Shown: positions 34,091 to 48,300 of the stretch, piece after piece
Numbering within the stretch: the first letter of the stretch is position 1
Layout: each line of letters starts with the position of its first letter
Assembly (NCBI GenBank): GCA_900491605.1
Contig: UESW01003880.1
Location: 663,687 to 727,686, forward strand
Direction of reading: 5' to 3'
From: Calamus simplicifolius
Lineage: Eukaryota; Streptophyta; Magnoliopsida; Arecales; Arecaceae
DNA: 64,000 nucleotides
Notes under the pieces: generated by a model
Seen by the model: only the letters and a program-made list of their open reading frames with translations
Database searches by the model: none
Told to the model about the DNA's origin: nothing
Program-made: the position numbers and the translations under genes

Positions 34091-35554
34091 TTGGTTCAGT
34101 GGCTAGTTGCAAGAGTTAGCATGGTGATTTGTATGTGTTGTGTTATTAAACTTATTAAACTTTTTAAATATGTAACTTAACTTCTTCTGGATTGGTTGTT
34201 TGATGAGAGTTAATAGATATCACTCACATTTAAAGGGCCTTAGATTGAGTTCATACCATGTGAGAGAGAGCAAGCTTGACTTGGCTATGATCAATAAAAT
34301 ATCCACTGAGATTTAATCAGTTTAGAATTTAATAATGAAAGTCCCACATTAATGATCCAAGACATTGAAATAATTTATTATTTCTAAAATACTTAAAAAT
34401 AAAAAATTAATAACTTGTAGATATCTAAACTATGTATCAAAAGATCAAAAAGTATATATTACTTTGTATTATTTATACTATTCAAATTTTTGACCACTTG
34501 ATGCATGGGTTGAGGAACTTGAATTCACATAACTTTTAGTATGCGCACGTTTTAGAGGTAATCATATCCAAATTTAGATTTGATTAGATCTAGATGCATG
34601 TATACGTGTATGTATGTGTATATATAAAAGGTTGGGACAAAATGTGGTCCGATTCCTCTTTATTTGTTTCAAATCCAACAAATTTTCATTTGGTTATAGG
34701 AGAGGATAGGTAAAATCTTTCTTTCTGATAGTGATAGGTTTCATTCCATCTTAATTTTTTCATCCCTCTGAAGTTAACTACTATATAGAAGGATTTACAT
34801 GTCAAGCCCTATTTGATTGATGAGGAGGTTAATCTAATTAATTTTCCTTTAAGGGTCCGGATAAGGAAAGAAGTCTGAACTAAATGATAAAAGGGGTTGG
34901 TATAACTATTGTGGGTTCAAGAGGTTTTTTTGAGACCAAAGAGAGCAAATGCTTTAAGTATGTTTCAGTTTGCTTTTTTGCAAACTACCTACCTCTCCTC
35001 CCTCATTTTAAGTGAAGTTGCATACTCATGTGAAAACCATAAACATTAACCTAATTATCTCTTTTCGTGCTCATTTTAAAAGTATTGACATCTATTATGG
35101 TAGATGGGTGGGGCTTTGATAACGGGCTTAGCTTTCTCGAGGGAATATCTCTATCACTTCATAAGCCTTAAAATGATAAAGGTTGTTTTACCTCTTCCCA
35201 TTTGCAGCTAATGATGGTGTCTTGTACTTGAACCGATGGCTTTTTTTTTTTTAAGCAAGGAGGAAGAAGATCAAAACATACCACTGAAAGACTTTATTGA
35301 GACAAAATGCTAGACTATCAAGAATATAGAGGCAGGATGGGCAGTTGGTTAGATTAAGTATAGATTGTACATGAACAATAATTAGAGTCAGTAGCTTTCC
35401 TAGGGTTTCTTCATTTGGGATCCTTAAGGAAGAAAATTAAGTTGATCATTGTGAATAACTCGATGCATTATATATTTACGAACATATGTACATACATACA
35501 TACATACATCCATATACACATATCAAACATAGGATTTTACCTTAAAAAAAGCTA

Positions 35555-36060
35555 GCTAAAAGGTATCGTTTGGATTTTTTAGACTTATAGAATTATCTAA
35601 AATCTATCCAGTACATAATTGATGTAGAATAAATTGAATCAAATTCATGCTAATGTAGGCTCTCATATATTTCTGCCATTTAAATTCCAGTATCCTCACC
35701 AAGCTAAGAGACTATATACAAATCCAATCAAAAACAAAAAGACAAGCTTATGGCTAACCCTAATTTTTTTGAATTCTTATATAATACTAGTACTAAACAC
35801 ACTAGTGTGGATTCTTATATAATAATATTAGAGACCCACCAAGTGAGGCAAGCTAAGAAAGTATCATTTAAATTTTTTAGCCTTGCATAATAATAAAAGT
35901 TTATTCAGTGCACAACTAATATAGGACTAAATATATATCAACAAGAGCTCTTACATGCTTTCCTTGTTTAAGCCTTAGCTTCCTTATTAGGTTAGGTATC
36001 TAAATCTAATCAAATATAATCATAAACAAGAAGATTAACTTGTAATCAGGAGCTTGTTTG
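35555..36060. repeat. diverged dispersed repeat, two adjacent copies
   Basis: Copy one (about 35555-35740) and copy two (about 35855-36035) share the order AAGCTAGCTAAAAGGTAT or CAAGCTAAGAAAGTAT, TTTAGACTT..AAT, CAGT..CATAATTGATGTAG, CTCTTACATG and AATCTAATCAAA. Pieces recur at 36115-36190 and in BSK1 intron 6 at about 41830-42010. The family is unidentified; no TSD or termini could be fixed. Confidence 0.45.
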
Positions 36061-36531
36061 CAATGTCTCCTACTTCATATGGGTCATGGGCTAAATTTGC
36101 TCCATGGGTCTCACACAAAAAGCTAGCTAATAGGGTATTGTTTAGGTCTTTGAATTATTTAGATCTTTTAGTTCATATCCATGATCTACCTTATATACAA
36201 ATAATGTTATAATATATATATATATATATATATGCATGTAAAGTTGAGGTGAGACTAAATATATGTGAGAGCTTGTGCTGGCAAGTGTTTAGTCTCAAAT
36301 CAGCTTTGTACTAAGTAAATCTTAAGTATTTAAGGTCAAATAATACCTTCCTAAGTAGTCTTTTTAAGTGAGATTTTTTGTTAGCATCAATAGTATCAGA
36401 GTGGGTATGGCTTATGTAAACTAAAGGACACGGTAAGTGGGTTCTTTAGAGTTAACCACAAGGCAACCATAATGTTTATGATTATGATTATGTTTGATTG
36501 AATTTAGACCGATACTAACATTGTAAGGATA

Positions 36532-39060
36532 CAACAACAATAATAAAGCTTTAATTCCAAACTAGTTAGAATCGGCTATATATATATATAATTTAGCTTA
36601 ATTTTAAGCCATGTTTTTTATAAGATACAAAAATTTTAAGTCAACTGTTATTACTTCCTCCTATGTGATTTATAGCCTATCTTTACCTCATTTTTTCTTG
36701 TATTAAGCCACTCTTCTACATAGGTACATCTCTATGTCTATGTTTCACATGTCCGAACCATATAAGTCATCATTCCCTTAATTTATCCTCGATTGGAGCT
36801 ACCTTTATCTTTTCACGAATAGTTTTGTTTCTTATTCTATCTTTTCATATATCACCATACATCTATTTTAATATTTCCATTTCTACCATATTCATCTTAT
36901 ATATATGTATTTTCTAACTATTCAGTATTCTGTGCCATAAGGCTAGACATAAAGTATAGATGGCCTTATAACTATTCTATAAAACTTTCTCTTCAACTTG
37001 ATAGGTACTCTATGATCACATAATATTTTAATTATGCTTTTTTATTTTATTAACCTATTTTAATCCTATGGATAACATCATCCTCAATCTTTCTTTATGA
37101 ATAATTGATCCTAAATACCAAAACTGATCATCTTAAAGTCCCCAATTTGTACTATACATTCATTTTCATTCCTAATTGTACTAAAATTGCATTCAATGTA
37201 TTCTATCTTTATCCTACTTAACGTAAAACCTTTAGATTTTATTTCAATTTCATCATAATTCTAACTTATGATTAACTCCAACCTTAATTTCATCTATCAA
37301 TACTGCATCACCTGTAAATAACATGCATCATAAAATATCATCCTGAATATGTCTCGTAAGCTCATCATAACTAAAGCAAAAAAATAGAAACTAAAGCAAA
37401 TCCCTGAATCCTTAGTATAAACCTACTATAATAGAAAATTCGCTAGTATTACTATCAATAATTCTTACACCAGTAACTGTCTTATCATGCATATCTTTTA
37501 TTATGTTAATATACCTAACAATTACTCTTTTCTTTTTATTTCTGCCCTAAGATTTTTTTAGGAAACATATCATATGCTTTCTTTAAATTAATAAAAATCA
37601 TATAAAGTCTTGTTTCTTTGTTTCATTTATCTTCATTAACCTTAGAAAAAATAGCTTTTATGACTGATCTTTCTAGCATAAAACTAAATTGATTCTTTGA
37701 TATTTTTGCAATACTTCTCAACTTATATTCAATTACTCTCTTCTAAAGTTTCATAGTATGATTCATATATTTGATACCATGATAATTAGAGCAGGTTTAA
37801 ACATCTTCTTTAGTCTTATAAATTGATAATATAATACTTTTCTCTATTCATTATACATCCTTTTAGTTTCTAAAATCCTATTAAATAAATTTATCATCCA
37901 TTTTACTCCAACATCACTTAAACATTTCTAAACTTTTATAGGAATCTTATTAGATTCCATAGTATACGCAATAACTTTTTCCTCAATGGAGCTAATAGGA
38001 CATCTTAAATTATTCACATGATTTTTATTTAATAATTTATTAGAATAGCTTCTTCATATTTATTTGATCTTTTTTCTTAATCAAAACTTTTTGATCATCA
38101 TCTTTAACACAATTAACCTAAAATATACCTCTAGTTTTTTTGTTTCTTATTCTTGCAATTCTATATACATCTTTCTCTTCATCTTCTCTTTCTAGCTTGT
38201 GTTATAATTCTTTATATGCCTTATATCTAGCCTTTTGTGTTGTCTTTTTAACTTATTTCTTAAACATCTTATAGTTTTCATATGCTTCTTCATTCTTACA
38301 TTTAGAAAGTTTCTATAGCACTCTTTTTAATCTTAACTGCTAATTAAAATTTTCATTCTACTACCAAGTTTTCTTATCTTATAGTCCTTTTCTTTTTGAC
38401 TCTCCTAATACCTCTATTGCTACTTTTCTAATATTATTAATTTCTTCATATCTATTCTATTTTTCTTCTTTCATCACTCTATCTTTAAAAGTTATTAGTT
38501 TCTTTCCTTTTATATCATACAATCTAATCCTTCGATTCTTATACCTTTTAGTATTTTGTCTCTATTTTTTAATGCATATATCCATGACCATTAATGTATG
38601 TTGTATAGTTAGACTTTCAATCGGTGTAACCTTGCAATCTTTACATCTGGATCAATTTTTATAGTAAGAAAAAAAATCTATTTGATTATCATTATATCCA
38701 CTTTTAAAAGTTATCAAATAAGAGTCACTCTTTTGAAATATATATTAGCTAATACTAAATCATATGTTATCACAAACTCTAAAATGACATTTCTTTCGTT
38801 ACTTTATTTTTAAATCCATAACCTTTATATACTCTTTTAAAACCTATATTATACTTTTCCTTCATGTTCATTTAAAACTCTTTCAATAAATATTTTCTCT
38901 ATTAGAAATATTTTAAATTAATCCATTTATATCCTTTCAAAAACATCGACACTATCTATACCTAATTAAAAAGCATAACACTAATAATATCTATCGACTC
39001 CTAATTTATTATTATCTTAACTAAAATAAGATCCTATGCTGCTGCAAATAACACCAATGC
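36532..39060 (-). mobile_element. second RTE-clade LINE, old and degenerate
   Basis: Reads on the minus strand. Its 3' end has CTAACTAGTTTGGAATTAAAG and a TTATTATTGTTGTTG tail (plus strand 36531-36560), the typical plant RTE terminus. Upstream on the minus strand come RT remnants (AAGAAAGCATATGATA near 37570, the KAYD site) and an endonuclease remnant near 38600-38780 (AAAAGTGGATATAATGA, then CAAATAGATTTTTTT, the QIDFF site). All frames are full of stops. The 5' boundary is approximate. It is more decayed than the copy at 10.5 kb and has a different tail, so it is probably a separate subfamily. Confidence 0.75.
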
Positions 39061-39914
39061 AAATCAAAGCAAATCTAATTCATGTTAAGATTAATGTAGG
39101 CAACCTCTTTCTGGATCGACCATGAACCAACTATGATATTTCCTATTATATTAAGTTTGATTGGACTTGAACTGAAATTTTTAACTTAGTTATAACATCC
39201 GGACTTAAATGAAAAAAATGTATGCTAAAGCCATGTTGGAATGTGTAACCTTACGCTGATCATGCACCAAGTAACTCTTCAATATTTATATCAAATTAAA
39301 AAAAATTAAATAACATCTTTTCGACTAGCTTTTTAAGCGACATACTAAATTGTTACGCAAATAAACATAAAATTGATAATCTCATTATTATTGAAATAAT
39401 CTTGATGATGGAATCAGTAAAACCCCTATTAACAGTTAAAGTCCAAATTGCTAACCATAAAGCTATACACTTCGTAACGAAGCCTTAAACCAGGACAAGT
39501 ACGATTCAGACAACCAGGTGATTCCACAAGTTGAACCTTTCAGTGCGTTATGATTCGATCACTGATGCACAAGGCAGTCAAAGTCAATAAGTTTCTATTG
39601 CTTCTCAATAAACGGGAGAAAGTAGATAAGAATTCATAAGCCTGCCCGCATGCCGCATGATCAAACCCAAAAACAGACACCTAAGTGCGTCCTGACCTAT
39701 TTGACTCTGTTCATATACAATGGCCCCAACCCAAAAATAAGGGAAAACAAAATTATACAAAACAAATGGCAAACAAATGCATTAATGTAATCCAAGTGCT
39801 CCCTATAATACATTTTCTGCCTACTAATCACAGATTTCACACACCAAATTAACATTCTTTTGTCAACAAAGGCGCAAGGAGAAGAAGGCAATTTCAATAT
39901 ACTGAATTGCTGTT
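39061..39914. other. 3' flank of BSK1 gene
   Basis: Downstream of the BSK1 stop codon on the minus strand; the part nearest 39914 is the likely 3' UTR. A TTATTTTTGGGTTGGGG stretch on the minus strand is included. No other gene seen. Confidence 0.5.
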
Positions 39915-40169
39915 TCACTGACTTTTTCCACTCTTTTGCCTCTTCTCTTCTAGCTCTGCTGCTTCATTCAGCATGTCCCTGGCATCATCATCCATGTTCA
40001 GCTTGGCTAGGGCAACTGCTTGCATGTAGAAAGCTGTGGGCCAATCAGGGTGAATGCATTGTGCTTGCATTGCATCCCGAAGGGCGGCATCAGGTTGATC
40101 ACACATAAGGTAACACAGGCTACGTCTTGCATATACTGTAGGTGAGACCATGGTTCCAACATCAAGGAA
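39915..40169 (-). CDS. BSK1: BSK1 exon 9 (TPR region and C-terminus)
   Basis: FLDVGTMVSPTVYARRSLCY, LMCDQPDAALRDAMQAQCIH, PDWPTAFYMQAVALAKLNMD, ending EEKRQKSGKSQ and TGA at 39917-39915. Acceptor ACTGCAG. Confidence 0.95.
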   Translation of the reverse strand, partial: FLDVGTMVSPTVYARRSLCYLMCDQPDAALRDAMQAQCIHPDWPTAFYMQAVALAKLNMDDDARDMLNEAAELEEKRQKSGKSQ

Positions 40170-43100
40170 CTGCAGTACAACAGATGGAATCAAGATTAGT
40201 GTTTGCTGAATTCTATTCACAAATCTGGCCCCTACTGTAATGAGGACAAGAATTGATTGTCATGATAAAGATTTATTCTCAAACTTCCAATCTCATGTTT
40301 CACTCCAGAATACTGACCGGTGTGTGTGAACTTGACTGCGTGCAGGGATTGAATTTATTAACGGACATTGGAGCTGCCTTCCCAATCTTGAGAAAGCAAG
40401 CTTTTATCTGCCACCTTTATTGCTCGGTGGAATTGATTTAATGCTTTGAATTTAAATTCATTAATTTGGGAAAAAAACAACACCTGGCAACTTAGAACTA
40501 ACGTACCTGAGAATAACAATCAATGGCTGTCTTAAAATCTTTATCTCGAAAAGCAAAGTCTCCTCGCTTCCTGGCATCCAACATATCCCTCATTTGCTGT
40601 GTCCACTCCTGAAATGACAACTGATGGCAGAAAGAACATGCAGGAGTCAGTCAAAATTCATCCATTATATTTTCATAGCTGTTATGGAGTTCATTGCATA
40701 ATTAATTAGGAGCACACAGCAACCAATTCTAATCTGGAAATTCCCATTTATACCTCATTGGTTCCTTCATCATCTCTATAGTATGTCATGACTAGAATTT
40801 GATGGATGGCTGTTAGGTCCATCCTGGAACACGCTTCACACAGAGGAGAGAGATGACGTTGAGTAGGAGGAGCTTCTTCATGTTTTCCAGTCCCCAGCAT
40901 CACATAAGATGGTACCTGCATGACAAGTTTACTGTCAAATGTCAAGACACATCAATACTACCACTTGAGTGAACACATTCTCATAGAAATGTAATCAAAT
41001 GCACATAATATGGGTATGTACTACAATTCTCCATTAATTTTAAATTGTTGCAATCTTTCTTGCATAGGGGACACTATTTTGCACGTCAGGAAAAAAGCTG
41101 CAATCTAAGGGAATGTTTGAACTCTGGATTCCAGAAGATCTTATCAGTCCAATAAGAATCCCAGCAATACCTCCATGCAGAAAAATAGCTGAAAATCAAG
41201 TAGACTGAGATCAGGACATTTGAGGTAGAGCTGACGGGGGCAACTAATTCCTGATTCTTAGGACAGCTACTATGATCTCAGGGATATTTAATTTACCACT
41301 TAAAAACCAGGATTAGCCGCTCCCTCAAAGTTGCCTGATCTCTTTCAACTATACCTACCTTTCATTGTACTTTCATAGTTTGCCAGATGATCTTATTCTC
41401 TGATGAGATCTTCATACCTCCAAACAGACCCTAAAGATTTCTACTGATACTACCCGTCTTCTTTCTATTAAGGGGGAAAAAGAGATATTATAACCATCCA
41501 GCAGACTGGAGTGCCTTCACATCCACTACTGATTATGATGTGATTTACAGGGCTTTGTCATAGTATGCCATGCAAACTTGATGTGTCTAACCAAAACAAT
41601 CATTGCATTGACATCTCATAAAGTCCATCTTTGAATTAATGGATGGATAAAGCCCCACTTCATAATAAATAAATGGTGCCTACATGCCACTTGATTTTTG
41701 TGGCTGATATATTGGAATTTGTGACACCAATAAAGCTTGCAAGGGTTATCTCATGAAGATGAGATATAGTATCACTTTATGAATAGCCTTAATGTTATTC
41801 CACATAATGATCCAGGACCTCTCCCAAAAAGGTATGTTAAAAGATGTTATTTGGATTCCTTGGCCCTATATAAGTACCTAAGATCTCTCTAAAGTAAAAT
41901 TAATGTAAGACTAAATATGTGCTTGCATGGGCCCTCTACTCCCATTCAAGCTTCGACATCCTTATTAAGGATTCAAATTTATTCAAATACAATTACAAAC
42001 ACTATGATCAATTCATGGTTAGCTCCCATAGGCCCTATGTTATGGTGTTTTCCAGCAATACATAGGCCATGAGCTGAATCCACCATAATACCATTTATAA
42101 CAACCTAAAATACTGTAGCACGTGCCGTTTTGAGGGTGCCCATGGGTCAATCATTATGTTTGTAATTGAATTTGACTAAGATTCGGATCTTTAGTTTGGC
42201 ATGATGCTAAAGTTTAAATGGAGAAAATTCAAAAGACTTGTACAGTGGCATTGCTCAGTCTCATATTGGTTGTGCACTGGAGAGAGCTTCAATACTAATG
42301 CAAAGCCCAAGAACCCAAATAACACTTTCTAGCTATCCTTTTGGTAGAGATCCTAGGTCATCGCATTCCAAGCATCCAATAAAGTGCATCAAAAAAGAAA
42401 GAAAAAGGAAATATTAAAAATAAAGAATAATTGATGATACGGCCAACAAGCATATTGTACCCTGAAAAATATTTCATGGGTCATCAATAAAGTAGCCCAA
42501 AGGGGATGAAAAGCTTAATTGAAAAATATCGATTGCATGAACAACAATTTTGTAATTTCAGTCATCTTGTTCAACAATCCAACCCAGCTGGACAGTTCAC
42601 CATTCAGTTCCAAACTCAATTCTGACTTGTTTCAGGTACATTTTAATGTACATCATTTACATAAAGGATCATATTAGCATTGCAAACCCTATCAGTATCA
42701 ATCCAAAACCAAGCCAGACCACTAAAAAATAACTTGCTAAATTATTCAAAATCAGAAAATAAGTATATAAAATAAGCTGATGTAACTCTAAAAGAGATTT
42801 AAAAAAATGGTTAAATCTTGCAACCACACACACCGAGGCCGCGGCGTGGGGGATGGGGCAGAGAGAGGAATGGAATTTTGAATGGATACGCCTGATGATA
42901 TGAATCACTCGTAAAATAAACGTATTTGTTATGTATCAAAACTATTATAGGATCGATTCGGATTGGCTCTCATTCATTTAGAATTTGTGATTTAAGGAAC
43001 CACATATGGAACAATAAGGCACACCCATGCACATGGGTGCATGCACATGCATGCATACACAATATATAAGTATGTATGTGCACCCATCCACACGTGTGTT

Positions 43101-45095
43101 ATCCCCAACCCCATAACGAGTAATAAACAAGTCCTGACCATATGAATGATCTTAGTATTGTCATATTTGTACGAGTAGTATTGAATATTTGGATACAAAA
43201 AATTATAGAAACATTATTATTTTAAGAACAAGTAAAGATTTATAAGTATTGGAACGTTAACCCCAAACCACTCATTGTCATATTTAGTTAGGATTTCCCC
43301 ATACCATTCAATGCCATTCAGCTAGTGTATTGGACAATAAAGCAGCTAGAGTGTCAGCTCATTTGCAGCGATGGACTGAACTCGGAGAATATGTTTATGC
43401 TTCACAATGGTATTGGAAAGTAAAGAGGTATCCATATCCATCTAACAGTATGCATCGTTTTATTTTTGTTATCTTTTTTCAACAAAACCTTTCGAAATGT
43501 TTTATCCTTCAAATGAATTTCTAAGAATTCTTTATATTTTTTGAGGCACATGCGGGATCTAAGTCCTGCTCACCCCATTTAAGGGGATTTTAAGGCTTGG
43601 GATTTTTCCCAGTAGAGAACCATGGTCGAACCCTTGGCCTCTTGCATATAAGCAAGAGGGAGCTAGCTGAGCAAAAGCTTGATTCATGATATCTAAGAAA
43701 TCTTCAAAAATCCAATCTCAAAGAATTTTATGGTCATGACATTACATGTAGAGCCGATGGGGTTAAGTTGTCTCAAGAAAGTTAGCTAATCTATACTGTT
43801 TTCTAAAGTATTCTTGGTAAGTCATTACCTCTGATTTGGTTTGCAATGGTGCAAGTGTTGCAACAAGCTTTTTGGTATCAGGCCGATCCCTAGGCTCATA
43901 TTGCAAACAATGAGAAGCAAGATCTACCAGTGTTGTTGCCTCTTCTGCTGAGAAGTTCCCCTCTAAATGTGAATCCATTAAGAGCAGAACGCTTTTTCCT
44001 CTTATCATATCAAGAGCCTGCATGCACAAAAAATAATCAAAACTGGACTTATGAATGTAAAGGATACATGCAATTTGAAGCTACTTGTATATTCAGTCTT
44101 CATTCCCTTTACTACCAAAATACATTTCCATGTGTAATATGAAATTTAAACTATTCATTCATCTAAAATTCTAAATGCATGTTTTTGAACTGTTTCTTTT
44201 CTTTTTTTTTTTTTGGTTTTTTTCCTTTTTTTTGGAGGTGGGCGCCTGGGGGGTGGGGGGGGGGGGGTTTGCTCCATGATAGATAATCTCTCATTAACAG
44301 TCTTCATTACCCAACTCAAAAAGCTAGAAAGTACACAACTCGTCTGTATCCTATTCACCTATCCATCTACAATTATGTGATTGGAGGCAGGTGAATAGCA
44401 ATTAGGAAACTCCCCAGCTTTATTCACTAAATCACCCATTTGCAAAGATTTTAAATGTAACAACCAAGTTTATTATTGATTATTAAAAAAATCCTGCCTC
44501 ACATATGGATCGATTTCTCTGCTTCATTCAACCCTTTATCTTAGTTTTCAGAGTTACCTTATTATAAAATCCCTATGGATAGGAAATGTTAATCAACAAC
44601 AAAAATCACAACCATTACTCATGGCTTCAGGGAGCGGGTTCTAGTTATGTCCATTCTCGTATGCAGATAAATGGATTTTTATCTCAGTAATATGAAAATA
44701 AAAACAAAACAATAGATATTGCCTTTTATAAAAGGTGCAGTACAATATATAGGTCTATGCCCATAACACAAGTATCTCAATGTTGGGAATATTGTAAATG
44801 TTAAGAAAGAAAGGTAATAAAACTACACAAGACCAAATTCCCCAGAGTAGCATGGTTAGAGAAACCTGAAAATAAATTTTTGAGGCTGAAAATTATTTAA
44901 AATAATTTTTGCACTACTTTTAAAGCAGTGTTAAAAGAAATTTTAAATTAAAAATCAGATTTTGCACCTTCTACGTAAATTTCAGAGTACTAGGATACAT
45001 TCGGATGGTGGGTAGAAAGGAGGAAAGGATGGGTGACTTGAAGAGGTCTCGAGACATCCAGCTTGAGGAGTCATTGGAGAAGGCCATCTAGAACA

Positions 45096-45140
<45 letters not shown>

Positions 45141-45277
45141 CGCGCGCACGCGCGACCATATAAGCGGTGAAAGGTAGTTGCCAAGAATAGGGCATCCGGC
45201 CCTTCTTGGTTGAAACCGACACTAGCAGCCATTCAATGGCTTGCTGGAACTTACATGTATACATGTATGCATACATG

Positions 45278-45354
<77 letters not shown>

Positions 45355-48300
45355 CCTTTCTTTCCTCCTTCCCAAGTTCCAGCAAGCCATTGAATGGCTG
45401 CTAGTGTCGGTTTCAACCAAGAAGGGCCGGATGCCCTATTCTTAGCAACTACCTTTCACCGCTTATATGGTCGCCTCCTTGCTGGAGTAGCTAGAGGTTA
45501 GGATTAGAAGATCAGAGACTAGTGGATTGACGCTAAAGAGAGGCCGATGACGCGAAAAGAGGGGATGCAAGTAAGGCTTAAGCTGTCTTAGTCAACGGTT
45601 TCTTTTGCTATCATGCTTAAGCTATAATCGGTCGATGGTGCTGGAAGGGCGGTGGTTGGCCATCGGCTATCAAAGCCAACCAAGAGGGGGAGGATCCAGT
45701 TAACCGTGATGGTCACTGGAAGAGAAAATAACACCAAAAATCGGGAGGATCAAAATCCTCTGTTCAAGACTCTAAATCTAAATACCATGTATCCTTAGGT
45801 GGCTAAATGACCTGCATGCCCCTCCAAACAAAAGAAAACTGCGCATATCCTTACTTGCTAAGCTAAAATGTTAAAACAGTGCGCATGTCCTAGTGCTGCC
45901 AAAGACCAAAACACCCCTCCAACCACTAAAATAAATGCATATCCCTCCAAGCTATTGACAAGCATGCTTTTGGGTTGCAAAAGACTCAAATACTCCTCTA
46001 TTGATCCAAATGTCGTGCATATCCCTTGTTTAGAATTCCAGATTTATTGCTGCGCATGTCCCTTGGCTTGCAATTGAACCTTTTGCCTTTTACTTTAATA
46101 AAATGCCACGCCTAACCTTCTTTTCTTAAAAATGATATGTTAAGTCCTTTAACAATTTAACAAATGATGCTCTCCCTAATTAAATGGCATGTGCGTCCTT
46201 AGGGGTTTAAAGTTAAGAATAAACTGGGAATAACTATCTTAGACTAGCTATTCCATGAATAAATGATGGGGATAAGTTGTGTAAAACCAAATTCATGAAA
46301 AATGATATATAAATCAAGGTTGGGATGAATTAACTGACTAATTCACTAATAAATCCTAACCTAATCAAATGAAACATAGCTTGAATTACTAGATAATGGA
46401 TATTTCTATGTTAACCCTAGATAAGAGACCTAAGGGCCCGATGAAAAAAAGATTCATAAATTAATATAAGTAATTTAAATTAACAGAAAAACTCCGCCAA
46501 GGCCGGTCCCAAGCCCAAATAAAGGAGGAGGATTGCGTTAGGTAGCTGACAGCCAGCGTAAAACTCCATCAAATCCCCTAAATATGAATCTACTAAATCA
46601 AATTATGCGAAGGGCTAAGATGTCCCCGTTAAGAGACGAATTGCATCTGCCTTCAGGTATTTCAAAAAATGGGCAAAGGGCACTGCACCGTTGCCCGAGA
46701 GCAGTGATAAATTATTTGTAATTTGAATGTCGACTTAGTCCTGAATACAGCAGAGTGGAGGAAGCAGATTCATGTAGCCAACCCCATGTAGTTGGAAAAA
46801 GGCTTAGATGAGTTGAGTTGAGTTGTATTCTAAGCTGTGGAGCTCATGGTTAGTTTATTTTTTTTGCAAATTCTACTTAGTAGCTACATGGGAATACCGC
46901 AGGAAGAGTGCTTAGATGTTTGAGGAAAATAAAGAATTTTTTTCTTTAATTTTATTGAAGACTTAGCATTTAAACAATGGTTTGTAATTGAATGTTTTAT
47001 ATATTTGCTTAGGGAACTTTTAAATTTGATGATTAAAACTTAATATTACCGAAGTGTGATATCATGTGTTGATGCCTTACATATTTATAAGGAACTCCTT
47101 ATGAGTATTATTTACTTAAGGAACTTTTAAATTTGATGATTAAAACTTAATACTACTAAGGTGTGACATCATGTGTTGATGCCTTACATATTTATAAGGA
47201 ACTCCTTATGAGTATGGGGCAGTTGTTGTGGCTCTCAGCCCTAATCTTAGGTTCGGGGTATAACACCATGAAGCCTCAGCTTAACTATTTAGGATTGGCT
47301 TTGAGAGGTCTTTCTATTAAACATCCCTAGAACAATATCCACTGTCCCCAACATTTTCCCAATACCTCATCACAACTTTTACTAGTAGTATTTCAGGTCC
47401 CTCCTATAACCTCTTAACACTAATCCACTTCAGTTCTCTTTTAAGTTGCCCATAGATTTTCCTTGCAAAAGCATCTGGTATCAACTAATTCTAGATCAAT
47501 TTATGTCCAAAAGGTCCAGCTCTTATGTTGTCCCAGCCCTTAATTTATTTTGTTTAAGAATGAAGTAGTCTCATTATCTGTATCTTTGCCAAAATTATCC
47601 TCTTAGAACACATTTTCTCCCGACATTCAAAGCATAAACCTTGGCAAGATTTATTGTAGTCTTACACGAATTTCCTTTTAGTCCTGAAAGGAAGTGATGA
47701 TTAGAGCACCCTAGAAACACCTCTCCACATCATTTATCTTGCCATAATTCTATTTGATGTCTTGATCCCTTTTTCTTTAATGTAAATTTACAAATAGTGA
47801 TATTTTTGGATTGCACATATAAAACAAGGTCAGTGTGGTATAAATGACATTGTTGACAAAGATGTGCAATAAAACTAGGAGGGATAGAGGAAAAAATGGG
47901 CATAGTTGCTCAATTATAATAATGTGATGGAGAACTGATTGAAATACACTGGCCATTGAAACAAAAGCTAAGAAGCTCTAATGCAGCAAGGGACTCAAAA
48001 TTGTGTTTAAGAGTCCAAGAATAAATAATTAAGCAAACATCATAAAAGGTTATGAGAAAGATGTGAAAAGCTTATGGTAACACCAGAGAAAACACTTAAT
48101 TTTTGGTGAATTTGAATCACAATCCCGAGGCTAAATTAATGGAACAAGTCCTTGATATTATGGTTATAGAAACACTCAGATTACATGCACAATGGCAGTT
48201 TTTCATAGACAAAGAAGGCTAAGCATGAAAAGTACATGAAAAACACGATAATTATGCCTCTACAACATTACAAAAAAATACTCTAAGATGAAATGGTAAG

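Larger units (their letters stand above)
33452..36531. other. AT-rich intergenic DNA with diverged repeats
   Basis: No gene recognised. It holds a 45-bp tandem duplication (34001-34090), diverged repeat-family copies around 35550-36060, and AT and ACAT microsatellites at about 35490-35510 and 36210-36232. Confidence 0.55.

Noticed and set aside
45088..45445. Open frames on both strands with Tyr-Ile repeats and matching ends
   Set aside because: They are translations of an AT microsatellite and of the two arms of the inverted repeat, which is why both strands look alike.
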